Source of the DNA: Ophiocordyceps camponoti-saundersi (nom. inval.)
Taxonomy: Eukaryota > Ascomycota > Sordariomycetes > Hypocreales > Ophiocordycipitaceae
Direction of reading: 5' to 3'
DNA: 64,000 nt
Assembly (NCBI GenBank): GCA_003339415.1
Contig: PDHQ01000114.1
Span: forward strand, 39,789 to 103,788
Shown piece by piece: positions 1 through 11,530 of the stretch (position 1 is its first letter; every line of letters begins with the position of its first letter). A program made the translations under genes and the position numbers. The notes under the pieces are model-generated. The model saw nothing but the letters and a program-made list of their open reading frames with translations, made no database searches and had not been told where the DNA came from.

Positions 1-2850
1 TAACCTCTACTACCCCTTATAAGACTATTACGAAAGGTCCTCTCTTAAAATAGCCGATTTCCTCGATTTTATAACTAGCCTCTATCTCGGACTTATTACG
101 CCTCCGGGCGAAGTTACCTAGGAAATATATAATAAACGAACTAATACTATTAACCTAGCCTAGGCTACGCTAAATTACCGCGTAATATACTAAGGAAACG
201 ACCTTAACCTTATCGGCTCTAACTATATTCCGTAAATTATCTATATAAATACTAACCTCTACCTTAATATTATACTAACTAAGATTTAGCGCTCTTTTTA
301 CTTAAATATACTTATAGCTAAGGTATAAAACTAACTTAAGCTTAAACTATATTATATTTTTATACCCGAAGACTTAGAAAAAGTAATTACCTTATTATAT
401 AAATAGCTAAAAATAATAATAGAGATTATAGTATTATTATACGTTTATATATACCTTACGATATAAAACTAGTAAAATCGGGTAATAGTAGCTATTATAA
501 TAGTTACTAAGCGGGCCTAAAAGTACTAGAAAGCTAACTTTACTAACTTTTATTAGTAAGATTATTAAGAAGTAACGAAAGCGTAGAAATCCGCGATTAG
601 CGCGGCCCGCCGTAACGCCTAGCGTAACTTTCTTAATAGTATCTTAATAAACTTAGTAATATTTTAGATAATAAAACGTTAGGCCCGGCTCCGGAGCTAA
701 GCTTTACTAAAGCTTATATATATACTAACGCTATAGAAGAGCCCTAATTTAAACCTAATATCTACTTTCTTAGATAAAGCGATCTTACTTAGCTAGTAAT
801 TCTTCCTTACTTTTACCGCCTTAGCCTCTCCTCTTACCCTAAATAAACCCTTCCCTCCTTTCTATATTAAACGTTTAATTATTATTAATAATATCTATTT
901 TACCTTTTTCTTAATTACCTTATAAAAGTCCGCCGGCCTTAATAAGATCTTAGTTAGGTTCCTAAAAAAATACGGACCCCCCCTTATCTAAGTTTTCTAA
1001 AAGATCTTCTAAGGCTATATTAATAGTAGCTACTTCCCGTTACGATTTAAAGCCTCTAATATTATAATTATTTATAAAGTAAGTAAATTACTAGCTACGT
1101 ACTATACCTTAAGCGGGTATAAGCTAATTTTGCTCCTTAATATAATAAGGAAAGTTTTAGAAATAATTATCGCTAGGAAAATAGTATTTATAGTAAAAGC
1201 GGCTAGTATCCTCCTAGATAGCTAGATAGGTAATAAGCTATAACGCTTTACCGATATTATAATCTTTATATTTATTAAAACTATTAAGACTATCTAAAAC
1301 TAAGGCGGCACCGCCTCGCTCCTCTTACTAAACCTTACCGGAGCCTTTAATTATATTTCTTACGATAAGCTAATAATTATTCTTAATTACCTAAGCTTTC
1401 TTAAATAAGTTATAGCGTTTATTTATTCTTATTTTACTACTAAAACCTTATAACTTAAGTTTAACTATAAGCTTAGTAACGCCTTCCTAATTTAATAAAG
1501 GGTCCCCTAAAAATCCCCTATATTACCGGTCCTTTTCCTATTATATATATCCTTACTATATTAATATTTAAACCTAATAACTAAACTACTTATAATAAGC
1601 TTTACTAATAATACTAATATATTTAATATTAGACGCGATAAGGCCTAGGTACTCCTCTAACTTAAGTAAGTATAGTAAATTTACGAATAATAAGCCCTTA
1701 AGTATAAAATAACTTTTTAGCTAGCTAAAAGCGAGTTAATATATTTTATAAAAGCTAGGAAAGTAAATATAACCTAGCTTTAGCTTAGTATAAAGATAGT
1801 TTAGCTTATATAAAAAGCGAGACTCTTAGGGGTTTAGCTATATTATAAATTTTAATAAAAATCTTACTTTTTAAAGCTCGCCGCTAAACTTAAGCGCTAA
1901 TACCTAGCTCTTACTAAGATTATTATATTAACGTAAAATTATACTTTATTAAAAATAAAGGAGGTTTATATTAAAGCTATTAGATTAGTAATTATATTTA
2001 GTATATTTTAGTTCGCCCCGCTTACGTAACCGGGGGGGAAACTATATAGCCTTATTATAAAAGCGCTAGCTACGGAATAATCTAAATATTTAAAAATTAT
2101 TATTAAAGCTTATAAGGCTACCCCTCTTTACTATATCGAAGTAAAAGCTTTTATCCCCCCCCTTAACTTATACCTTACTTACTAAATAGCTTATACTTAC
2201 TACCGCCTTTAATATATAGGTATAGTAAACTTTATCCGCACCGCGGTAAAGAAGGCTACTAAGTAAGTTAGATATAAGTATAGGGGGCGCCCCTATTAAC
2301 GGAGATATTAAGTATTATAAGACTTAAAGGAATTTTATAAAATATAAACTAGACCTAAACTAGAGGCTAGATATATATAATATAATTTTAATATTAGATT
2401 TTAAGAAGAGTAGCTTTTTTAATAGTATTCTCGAGAAAGTAAGCTTAAGAAATATAGGTAATCTTATAGTTACCCCGTTAATAAGCCGCTATAGCTTAAA
2501 GCTAAGACCGCTTTATATATTTACGAAAGACTTCCTAAGTTTATTAATATAGTATTTATATAATTTTAAATTAAATATATTAAACTTAATTCCTTTCTTT
2601 AAGCTTATAAGATTCTTAAGGTAATCTTAAGGCGGTGCCCTTATAATAATAAAAACGAAATAATATTATATATCTTTCTTAACTATACTTTTACTTATAA
2701 AAATAAGCTACTCCTTAATATTAACCGGTAACTAATATAGGACTAGTATAATTTTACTAAAGCGCTTAATAACTCTTAATCTATAGCTAAACTTATACGC
2801 TAGTTTCTTTCGTTTAAATAACTACGCTAATTTAACTTTATAATATTACT
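1..2850 (+). pseudogene. LINE A ORF2 fossil: reverse transcriptase and C-terminal zinc motif
   Basis: This is the RIP-destroyed ORF2 of LINE A, truncated by the window edge. Reading Gln or Trp at TAA/TAG, the frame shows a reverse transcriptase. Motif A, close to LTGAFNYISYDKL, lies at about 1329-1370; the block GVPQ-SPI-PVLFLLYIS at about 1498-1555; and the catalytic FADD block at 1601-1612, where both Asp codons now read AAT. A post-RT region ending in ATPLHYIEVEAFIPPL lies at about 2100-2170, as in fungal LINEs. A Cys-x-Cys-x(n)-His-x(4)-Cys motif lies at 2636-2684; its first Cys codon is an unmutated TGC. ORF2 seems to end near 2850. In the cell it would have copied its own RNA at a nicked target. 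It cannot be functional. Confidence 0.9.
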
Positions 2851-4590
2851 TTATAAAAGTAAAATAGATAAGGGAGACGGGGCCTTTAGCCCTATAACGG
2901 ATATATAAAAGTTATTTTATAGCGATAACTTTATTATTTATCTTATTAACCGCTTACCCGGCCCCGGAGCTAGATTATCTTAACTATATATAAAATATTA
3001 ACTTACTTACGCGAAGCGCGGGACCGATTACGCTTATTATAGCTATAGCCTCGGCCGTGGCCCTAACCTTAACTATAACTATAAGCGTAAACTAAAACTA
3101 CTTACTCCTTTTTTACTAATAGCTCCTCCTTTTTACTAAACGCGGTATAATTACTAACTAATATTATAAAATTTTCGTTATTAGATATATTATTAACCGG
3201 ACTATCTTAAATAAGATTAGAAATCTCTTTATAAGAAGGCGGCGCGGTCTTAGTATAAGCGCTAGTAATATCCTCCTTAGCGGCGGGGGTAACCTTAATA
3301 TTTAAAATAGGAGTAGTTTTAAGCTTACTAAGCTTATTAGCCTCTAACTTAAACTTAAACTTAGACTCGATAAGTATTAAAGCGGAAGCGGAATTAATAA
3401 TAGGAGGCGGCGTATAAAGGATAGGAGGATAATTAGTAAGAAATAAGCTCCCTTATAAGCGCGCGTTATTCTTAGTAGCGTAGCAGATATAGCGTAGCTT
3501 TTTAGTTAATTACTTAAAAAAGTTAATTACTTATATATAAAAGATACGCTACTTTTATATTTAAGCTAATATAGTAGCGATAAGTTAGTTAGCGCTAATT
3601 AAACTCTTAGTTATTTTAATAATAAGATCCTCCCTAATAATAAGAAGCTATAAGCCCTAAAGCGGTATATAGCTAGCGGCCGCTTATATAACTTAATTAG
3701 TATAAGTATTATTATAACGCGTAATAGCGTAAGTTTTTTTAACGCGCTAAATTATATTTTTCTACTATACTTATTAATATAGGATTTACCGTAAACTTAA
3801 TATAACCTTAATATTATTTATTATTTAAGCGTTATAATTAAAGCTTAGCTAGTAAATAACCTTAACTATAGCGCGAATAGCCTTAGCTATAGCGGGATCG
3901 TTAATTAGCTAATACCTAATACGATTATTTATATATTTAACGTAGGCCGCGCTTAAATAGTTTACCTTAGTTATTAGTAAATACGAATATACGCTAGGGC
4001 TAAGTACTTACTCCTTTATACTTAATAAAGGTCCCTAAAGCTAATAAGCGTATTAATATACCCTATATAAGATACCGCTTAAGAAAAGTTAAGTTTAGCG
4101 GGTATTTTACTCCGGTATAAGTTAGCTATAAACTAGTTACGCGCGCTAAGGATTACTTATATAGTTAAAATTATTAAAAAAATAACGAGATAATAATAGC
4201 TTACTTATATTAATAAGAGTAACCCCCCCCTTTTTTATATACCTTTAAGCTTTAAGTTACTAATTTATAAAAACTAATTTCCTAATTAGGAAAGCTTCCT
4301 AATTAGGAAGGCTTAAAAAAGGGGTATATACTTAGGTATATACTATACGTAGAGGAGGTATATAGCTATATACCTAAGAGTTAAGTAATATATACTTAAA
4401 GGCCGGGGAGGTACGTACCGGTATATATAAGCAGTATATACCGCCGCTATTACTATCTTTTCCTTATCTTATCTATCTTTTCTTATCTTTCCTTACGTTA
4501 TATAATATTACCGTAACTAACGGTTACTTTCTTTATATGCGCAGAGCGCCTAGCCCGGCCCCGAGCCGGACGCGGTCCTACTATATAGCG
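2850..4590 (+). other. Long post-ORF2 3' region of LINE A copy 1
   Basis: About 1.7 kb lies between the end of ORF2 and the 3' hairpin motif, conserved in LINE A copy 2 (46620-48351). This is longer than a usual LINE 3' UTR. No sense-strand motif was recognised. The minus strand of about 3090-3620 reads as a Lys/Ser/Glu-rich frame, treated separately. A run of about 30 bases around 4263-4312 contains the inverted pair CTAATTAGGAA/TTCCTAATTAGG. Confidence 0.6.
3090..3620 (-). other. Possible antisense coding frame in the LINE A 3' region
   Basis: Reading the minus strand from about 3620 down to 3090, and taking TAA/TAG as Gln/Trp, gives a hydrophilic chain rich in Lys, Ser, Glu, Pro and Asn. 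It would be convergent, tail to tail, with ORF2. The same frame is present in copy 2 (about 46890-47390). I do not recognise the product. Open length means little in RIP-damaged DNA, because every stop can be derived and no TGA survives. Only the composition and the conservation in two copies support it, and conservation is expected of any part of the element. Confidence 0.2.
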
Positions 4591-4625
4591 GGGGGTTTTA
4601 CCTCTTTTAAGAGGGTTTTTCCTAC
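4591..4625 (+). promoter_or_regulatory. LINE A 3' hairpin motif, copy 1
   Basis: GGGGGTTTTAC is followed by a short hairpin (CCTC...GAGG, extendable to six pairs, 4601-4614) and GGTTTTTCCTA. It lies about 50 bases before the simple-repeat tail. Closely similar blocks stand before the tails of LINE B, the SINE and the inverted-repeat arms. A role as the RNA structure bound by the LINE reverse transcriptase is inferred. Confidence 0.6.
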
Positions 4626-4684
4626 TCAACTTACTGCCGAGGTTCTAGCAGCTATTTTTATAGCTTTTAGAGTACTATAATAAA

Positions 4685-4966
4685 TAAATAAATAATATTT
4701 TAAAATATTATTATAATATTAATATTAAGTAGTTTCTTTATTTTAAAAGTTTAGCTTTACTTATAAAATTTATAATTAATATATATTATAATCTTTTTAA
4801 AACCTTAAACTTAAAATAAAATAATAAATTATTTAAGCGAATTATAAGCTATTATTTATATTATTTAAGAATTTACTTTTTAATAATTTCTTTTAGCGCT
4901 TTAGCTATAATTATAACTTATATTAAAAAAGTTTTACTTCTCCTAAAGCTATATATAATATTTATA
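4685..4966 (+). repeat. Repeat Y, flanking copy
   Basis: This stretch of about 280 bases repeats 6123-6390 in direct orientation and is inverted at about 7435-7690. It carries no recognisable gene. With the 8855-9132 block it appears to be the remainder of an older copy of the inverted-repeat family, into which the 4967-8845 structure was inserted. Confidence 0.7.
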
Positions 4967-5014
4967 CGCTAGTATACCTTATATAGCTTAGAACTATCTT
5001 ATATATATTCTAAG

Positions 5015-5050
5015 AGGGGGAAAAACCGCAAAGCTTAGAGAAAAACCCTC
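5015..5050 (-). promoter_or_regulatory. 3'-end hairpin motif, left arm
   Basis: On the minus strand this reads GAGGGTTTTTCTCTAAGC, then a short spacer and GGTTTTTCCCCC. It mirrors 8735-8770. No simple-repeat tail follows on the left, which suggests the left end was truncated at insertion. Confidence 0.5.
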
Positions 5051-6122
5051 TTTTTAAGTATTACCTTTACTTTAAGTTAGACCCCGCTTATACCTAATAC
5101 TCTATATATTTAATAAGTTAAGTATTAACTAATAATTTAAAAGCTAATATTTCCCCTAAAGCGGACTTTATAATAGTTAAAGTACGCGTAAATAAGGTTT
5201 AATATAAAGTTTATATAGCTTATTTATCCTCTTAGCTATTATTATTATTATAAATTAAATCCCCGCGTTTAATTAAAGCGGCCTTAATAATTTAATTAAT
5301 TAAGGCTTTATTAATATAGCTTAGGAATATATAAAAGTTTTCTTATTTAGTAATAAACTTTATAATAGCTAATTTTAAAAAATAGCTAAGTTATTATAGC
5401 GGAGTTATAAATAAGTATAAAGTTAAAGTTAAAAGGGGAGGTATTATTATATTTACTTTTTAGTATTTCTACCTTAGCTATTATAAGTTTTTAATTAGCG
5501 CTAAAAGGGAAAAAAAGGTAATATATACGAAATTCTAATTTATAAACTTTTAAACTTAAGTAATATATATATTTTTCGCCTAATCTTATATTATTTTTAT
5601 TTTAAAATAAAGTTAACTTTATTTAAAGTAAAACCTTTAATAAAAAAAGTAATAATATAGTTTTTTCTTATAAGCTATAAAATAAGTAAACTCGCCTTTT
5701 ATATATAAAATAATAAAATACTTATTATATTATAGCTTCGCTATATAATATTTAGTAATATAATTTAATTAATAATATTTAAAATATTATTAAAATTAGA
5801 TTTTTAATATATATAGTTTAGCGTTAAAAATCTCTACTTATATTATTATACCTTTATTATAAATTTAGTTTATATCTACTATACTATTAAGAATAATTAT
5901 TAAGAAATTTCGCTAAGTTTTTAAATAATATCTTTTTATATATAATTATATTATTAAAATTTTATTTAATAACTTAATCTTTTTCTAAAAAGCTTCCTTA
6001 TTACTTTATTATAAAGCTTACGCTAATACTTTTTTTATAATAAGAGTATAACCTCTACTAATTAAATATACCTTTTTTTCGAAAATATTATAAAGCTATT
6101 TTAAATTAAACTAAAGCTTATA

Positions 6123-6817
6123 AATAATATTTTAAAATATTATTATAATATCGCTATTAAGTAATTTCCTTATTATAAAAGCTTAGCTTTACTTATAAAA
6201 TCCGTAATTAATATTTTTTATAATTATTTTAAAGCTTTAAACTTAAAGTAAAATAGTAATAAAATTAAAGTAAATTATAAGCTATTATTTATATTACCTA
6301 AGAACTTATTTTTTTATAATTTTCTTTATCGCTTTAGCTATAATTATAGCTTATATTAAAAAAATTCTACTCCTTTTAAAATTATAGAAAAAAAAGGAAA
6401 CCGCGGCTATAATAGCTAAAAAGATATTATTAACTAATAAAGTTAAAATAAAAAGAGCGCCTCCTTAAACCTTCTTAAACTTCGCTACTTAATTAATAAT
6501 TACTTATATAAAAATAAAAATATTTTCTAAAATAATCTTATTAATATTTACCTTAGCTTTTAATAAAGTAATAAGTATAGTAAACTTTTAAGTTTAGGAT
6601 TATTATAATTTAAAGTTAAGCTATATTTTAAGTAAAAAATTTTCGCGGTTATAATTAACTTATATAATATCGCCTTTCTTCTTAAAATCGCTTTAAGTAT
6701 AGCTTACTATTATTATAAGGTAATAAAAGGAGCGGAGTTTACTTATAATATAAAAATAAGAAATTTATATCCGCGTTACTATAAGCGCGGAGTTTATAAA
6801 ATATATAAAAGTTACTC
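6123..6817 (+). repeat. Repeats Y and X inside the left arm
   Basis: Y (6123-6390) is followed directly by X (about 6390-6817). X recurs in part in the spacer (about 6823-6985, direct), inverted in the right arm (about 6985-7440), and as a partial direct copy at 8855-9132. No coding motif was recognised. Confidence 0.65.
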
Positions 6818-8734
6818 CTAAAGCTATAAAAAAGGAAATTATAGTTATAATAGTTAAAAAAATATTATTAACTAATAGAATTAAAGTAAAAAGAGCGCCT
6901 TTTTAAAACTTTTTAAACTTTACTATTTATTTAATAATTATTTATATAAAACCTAAAGTATTTTTTAAAATAATTTTATTATTATTATAACTTTTATATA
7001 TTTTATAAATTCTACGCTTATAATAATATAAATATAAGCTTTTTATTTTTATATTATAAGTAAACTCTGCTTTTTTTATTACTTTATTATAATAGTAAAC
7101 TATACTTAAAGTAATTTTTAAAAAGAGGGTAATATAATATAAGTTAATTTAACCGCAAAAATTTTTTACTTAAAATATAGCTTTACTTTAAATTATAATA
7201 ATTTTAAACTTAAAAGTTTACTATACTTATTACTTTATTAAAAGCTAAGGTAAATATTAGTAAGATTATTTTAAAAAATATTTTTATTTTTATATAAATA
7301 ATTATTAAGTAAGTAATAAAGTTTAAAAAGGTTTAAGGAGGCGCCCCCCTTATTTCGATTTTATTAGTTAATAATATTTTTTTAGCTATTATAGCTATTA
7401 TTTCCTTTTTTATAGCTCTAAAAGAAGCGGAACTCCTTTAATATAAGTTATAATTATAGCTAAAGCGCTAAAAAGATAATTAAAAAGTAAATTTTTAAGT
7501 AATAGAAGTAATAGTTTATAATTTACTTTAATTTTATTATTATTTTATTTTAAGTTTAAGGCCTTAAAATAATTATAATAAATATTTATTATAAACTTTA
7601 TAAGTAAAGCTAAGCCCTTATAATAAGGAAACTACTTAGCGGTAATATTATAATAATATTTTAAGATATTATTTATAAACTTTAGTTTAATTTAAATTAG
7701 CTTTATATTATCTTTAAAAAAAGTATATTTAATTAATAAAAGTTATAACTTTATTATAAAAGAGGTATTAGCGTAAGCTTTATAATAAAGCGGTAAGGAA
7801 GCTTTTTAAAAAAAGATTAAATTTTTAAAGAAGATTTTAATAATATAACTATATATAAAAAAATATTATTTAAAAACTTAGTAAAGCTTTTTAGTAATTA
7901 TTATAAATAATATAATAAATATAAATTAAATTTATAATAAAAGTATAATAATATAAATAAAGATTTTTTATATTAAATTATATATATTAAAAGTTTTATT
8001 TTAATAATATTTTAAATATTATTAATTTTAATATATTATTAAATATTATATAATAAAGCTATAATATAATAAGTATTTATTATTTTATATATAAAAAGTA
8101 AGTTTACTTATTTTATAGCTTATAGAAAAAAACTATATTATTACTTTTTTTATTAAAGGTTTTATTTTAAGTAAAATTAAGTTTACTTTAAAATAAGAGC
8201 GGTATAAAACCGGGTGAAAAATATATATATTTCCTAACCTTTAAAGTTTACGGACTAAAACTTTATATACGCCGCCCCTTTTTTTTTCTAGCGCTAACCG
8301 AAATCTAATAATAATAAGAGCGGAAACGCTAAAAAGCAAGTATAATAATACCCTCCTAACCTTTTCTCTAAACTTATTTATAGCTCCGCTATAATAATCT
8401 AGCTATTTTTTAAAATTAGCTATTATAAGGTTTATTATAAAATAATAAAACTTTTATATATTCCTTAACTATACTAATAAAGCTTTAATTAATTAAATTA
8501 TTAAAGTTATTTTAATTAATTATAAGAATTTAGTTTATAATAATAATAATAGCTAAAAGGATAAGTAAATTATATAAACTTTATATTAAACTTAGTTTAT
8601 ATATACTTTTATTATTATAAAGTCTGCTTTAGGGGAAATATTAGCTTCCTAATTACTAATTATTACTTAACTTATTAAACATATAAAATACTAAGTATAA
8701 GCAGTACTTAACCCGAAGCTAAGGTAACGCTTAA

Positions 8735-8770
8735 AGGGAGGGTTTTACTCTAAGTTTTTTTATTTTTCCT
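8735..8770 (+). promoter_or_regulatory. 3'-end hairpin motif, right arm
   Basis: GGGAGGGTTTTACTCTAAG is followed by a T-rich stretch and ATTTTTCCTT. It lies 54 bases before a (TTA)n tail, much the same spacing as in LINE A and LINE B. Confidence 0.55.
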
Positions 8771-8823
8771 TCTTTTAAAATATATATAAGATAGTTTTAA
8801 GCTATATAAAGTATATTAGTATC

Positions 8824-8842
8824 TTATTATTATTATTATTAT
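8824..8842 (+). repeat. (TTA)n tail of the right arm
   Basis: A run of TTA units directly at the outer boundary of the inverted repeat. It resembles the simple-repeat 3' tails of the LINEs and suggests target-primed reverse transcription. Confidence 0.7.
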
Positions 8843-8854
8843 AATTTTATTATT

Positions 8855-9132
8855 CTTTACTTTAGCTTTTAATAAAGTAATAAATATAATAAAATTTTAA
8901 GTTTAAAATTATTATAATTTAAAATAAAGCTATATTTTAAGTAAAAAATTACGCGGTTATAATTAACTTATATAGCGTTACCCTCCCTTTTAGAGTTATT
9001 TTAAACATAGCTTACTATTATTATAAGGTAATAGAAAAAAGCGGAATTTACTTATAATATAAAAATAAGAAGTTTATATTTATATTATTATAAGCGTAAA
9101 ATTTTTAAAATATATAAAAGTTACCTTTATAT
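8855..9132 (+). repeat. Repeat X, flanking partial copy
   Basis: A direct, RIP-diverged copy of about 6550-6817 just outside the right arm. Together with 4685-4966 it looks like the interrupted target copy, with about 150 bases of X missing at the junction. Confidence 0.65.
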
Positions 9133-10129
9133 ATATAAGCTATTTAAAAAAGCTATTTTATTAAAAATTATTAATTGTTTTAGCTATTTATAAAAAATAA
9201 AAAAGGATTTAGTAAATTAGAATATATTTAAGTATTTAATTTTCTCCTTTTCTTTAAAAATAAGTAAAAAGTAAGAAAAAAAGTAAAAAGAAAATTAAAA
9301 ATATAGAAAAAAGCTTATTATAAAGCTAAAAAATTAATAGAAAAAGTAAATAAGCTTTATTATAATAAAAAATTAAAAATAATAAAAAGCTAATATAAAA
9401 ATAGTATATATAAGCGTTTAATAAAATTACTTATATATAAATATTATAGTTTGCTTATAAAAAAGCTTATTTTTCTATTAAAATCTTTAAAAAAAATTAA
9501 ATAATTTAAATCTTTTAAGCTATATAAATATATTTTTATTAAATTTTTAAAAAAATAATAAATATTTAAAAATATTTTTTACTTCTTAACTTTATATAAA
9601 AAATTTTTAAATTATTAATATCTTACTTATAATAAAATATATTTTATAAAAGAAATCTTATATATTTTAACTTATAATAAATATTTTTTCTAAGATTTTA
9701 TATATAATTTTTTTACTTTAGGTAATTGTTTTAAAAATACTTTATAAGAAAAATAAAATTATAAAAATTACTTAATATTATAATTAAATTTTATAAATAG
9801 AAATAGGCGGAGTACTATTTTTAGCTATATATACGCTTAAAATTATAAGATACTTATAATATACTAAGATATTTCTTTAAAGAGAATACTTTAGCTAATT
9901 TAAAAAGCGTATTATAGTAGCTTATATATAGATTTAATATTATATATTATTATATATTATATATTATCTATTAGTAAATAGCTCCGAGACTATTAAAAAC
10001 TAAGTATAGATAAGTTACGATATATAAACTTTAAAAGATAATAGTTATTAACTTTTTAAAACCTATAATATCTATTAGCGCTTATAGATACTAATATATT
10101 TTTATAGCTACAAATTATATAATTTATTC
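9133..10129. other. Extremely AT-rich stretch, nothing recognised
   Basis: About 1 kb with very little G or C and long A/T runs. It precedes the integrase fossil and may be the worn upstream part of the same retroelement, but no protease, reverse transcriptase or RNase H motif could be read in either strand. Confidence 0.5.
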
Positions 10130-10700
10130 TCTACTAACTTAGGGATATAAAAATATAACTAGCTTAGAGGTAGCGGATATATAATAATATTATTAAAGTT
10201 TAATATTTAGCTAGCTTAAGGCTATATATTTAGATAATAAGCGTTACTTCGCTAACTCTATTATTAAGGATATAGTAAAAAGATATAGCGTTAAGTAGAA
10301 ATTTAGCTTAGTATTATACTCTTAAAGTATAAGATTAGCGGAAAGATATATCTAACTTATTAAAAACTAATTAAGAAAGTAAAGCTAAGAATATTCTAAT
10401 ATCTTTTTAGAAGCTTAGAATAAAGCGTTACCTTAGATAATAAATATTCTTAATTTTTAATAAGTTAAGGCTTTTAGTATAACTCCGGCTAAAGTAATAT
10501 TAAGCTTTAATCTTATTATAATATATTACTAGCAGAATAATACTAAATATTTAAATATTAAGCTATTTAAGTAATATAACGAATTAACGCGCGATTTAAT
10601 ATTAGCTATAATAAAAAAAAGAGATAAAACTTATAATAACTTAGCTAACTATAACGCTTTTAAGAATATAGCCGAGCTTAAATATATATTACGAGTAGGT
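10130..10700 (+). pseudogene. Retroviral-type (Ty3/gypsy-like) integrase core, RIP fossil
   Basis: Reading through RIP stops, one plus-strand frame gives an integrase core. LDNKRYFA carries Asp at 10233-10235, and LAERYIQLI carries Glu at 10341-10343. There are exactly 35 residues between them, the D(35)E spacing of retroviral integrases. Between these lies a stretch matching the usual PVLYPQSNG block. Downstream, ITPAKVILSFN corresponds to the TPAEVLLGFNP region of fungal gypsy integrases. The product would have joined element DNA to the chromosome. I found no LTRs and no reverse transcriptase for it, so it is a fragment or too eroded to delimit. The Ty3/gypsy assignment is inference; an integrase is well supported. 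Confidence 0.75.
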
Positions 10701-11303
10701 AACTTTATATAAGAATAGTAAAATAAAGCTAATATATCTTATAATAAGTTTTTTATAATTTAAAATAACTTATCTATTATTATAAAGGTAATATTATCTG
10801 TTAATTATTTAATTTATAATATTATTAATAAATAAGCTTTGCGTAAACTATATATTAATAACTTTAAATTATTTATTATTAAAAAAGTATACTTAATACT
10901 TTTAAGATTAGTAATATAAAATATTATTATAAAGTAAGGCTATAAGTTAAGCGAGGGAATAGATAACTTTTAAGGTAATAACTTAAATACTTATAAGCAC
11001 TTATATAATAATATAAAGGAGGGAGAATAGAGAAGATAATATATAGTTTAGTAATAATAGATAGTAATAGTTATAATAACTAATAGGTAATAGTTAGGTA
11101 ATAGCTAGTAATAGCTAGAGAGCTGTTTATATTTATTACCGATACTAAATACTTAAATTAAATATTCTTCTTTTTACGAATTTTATTACGCTCCGTTTCC
11201 TCCCTACGTAGAAACGCTTCGCCCTCTCTATATATAAATACTATGTTTCTTCCCTATATATAACTAACTATTATATATAATTATTATTAGTATATAATCT
11301 ATT
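10700..11303. other. Unassigned AT-rich DNA
   Basis: This follows the integrase fossil. It holds short A/G-rich stretches (around 11010-11130, with repeated TAGTAATAG units) and no recognised motif. It may be the C-terminal end or 3' LTR region of the integrase-bearing element, but no matching LTR was found. Confidence 0.4.
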
Positions 11304-11530
11304 CTCCTCTTACGCTTATCTTTATTTCGCGTATTATTATTGTTTTTTTATATTTAACTTACCTCCTATATTTATCCTCTTTTATATTTATCTCCTCTTA
11401 CGCTTATCCTTATTTCGCGTCTTATTATCGTTTTTTTTTACGTTTAACTTACCTCCTATATTTATCTTCTTTTATATTTATCTCCTCTTATACTTATCTT
11501 TATTTTACGTATTATTATCGTCTTTCTCTT
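11304..11530 (+). repeat. Tandem repeat, 88-90 bp unit, about 2.5 copies
   Basis: Units begin at 11304, 11392 and 11482, each with CTCCTCTTACGCTTATC or a RIP-altered form. The third unit is incomplete. The units differ mainly by CpA-type transitions. They are pyrimidine-rich on the plus strand, and no gene is evident. Confidence 0.85.

Larger units (their letters stand above)
1..4694 (+). mobile_element. LINE A copy 1, non-LTR retrotransposon, 5' part outside the window
   Basis: This is the 3' portion of a Tad1/I-like non-LTR retrotransposon. It aligns in direct orientation and almost end to end with 43769-48442, differing mainly by C-to-T and G-to-A changes typical of RIP. The left edge of the window cuts it inside ORF2, so ORF1 and the 5' end are not visible. 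The 3' end is a simple TAAA-type tail (about 4677-4694). It enters a sequence that recurs at 6123-6390, so the element was inserted into that repeat. The reverse transcriptase motifs make the class certain; the clade is inferred from motif style. Confidence 0.93.
4967..8845. mobile_element. Large inverted-repeat (fold-back) structure, arms about 1.85 kb
   Basis: The left arm (about 4967-6817) is the reverse complement of the right arm (about 6985-8822), with a spacer of about 167 bases. Both arms are heavily RIP-mutated but align throughout; clear landmarks are the GAGCGCCTCCTTAAACC block at about 6460 and its mirror at about 7340. Each outer end carries the hairpin motif otherwise found at LINE 3' ends (5015-5050 minus, 8735-8770 plus). 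The right end also has a (TTA)n tail (8824-8842). The structure therefore reads as two non-coding retro-copies joined head to head. No transposase or reverse transcriptase motif was seen, so it is non-autonomous. Confidence 0.75.

Noticed and set aside
4967..8845. A classic DNA transposon with long terminal inverted repeats
   Set aside because: No transposase motif, no duplication matched at both ends, and the arms end in a LINE-like 3' motif and tail.
11304..11530. CRISPR-like array of repeats
   Set aside because: The 88-90 bp units are contiguous without spacers and the DNA is fungal in character; an ordinary tandem repeat.
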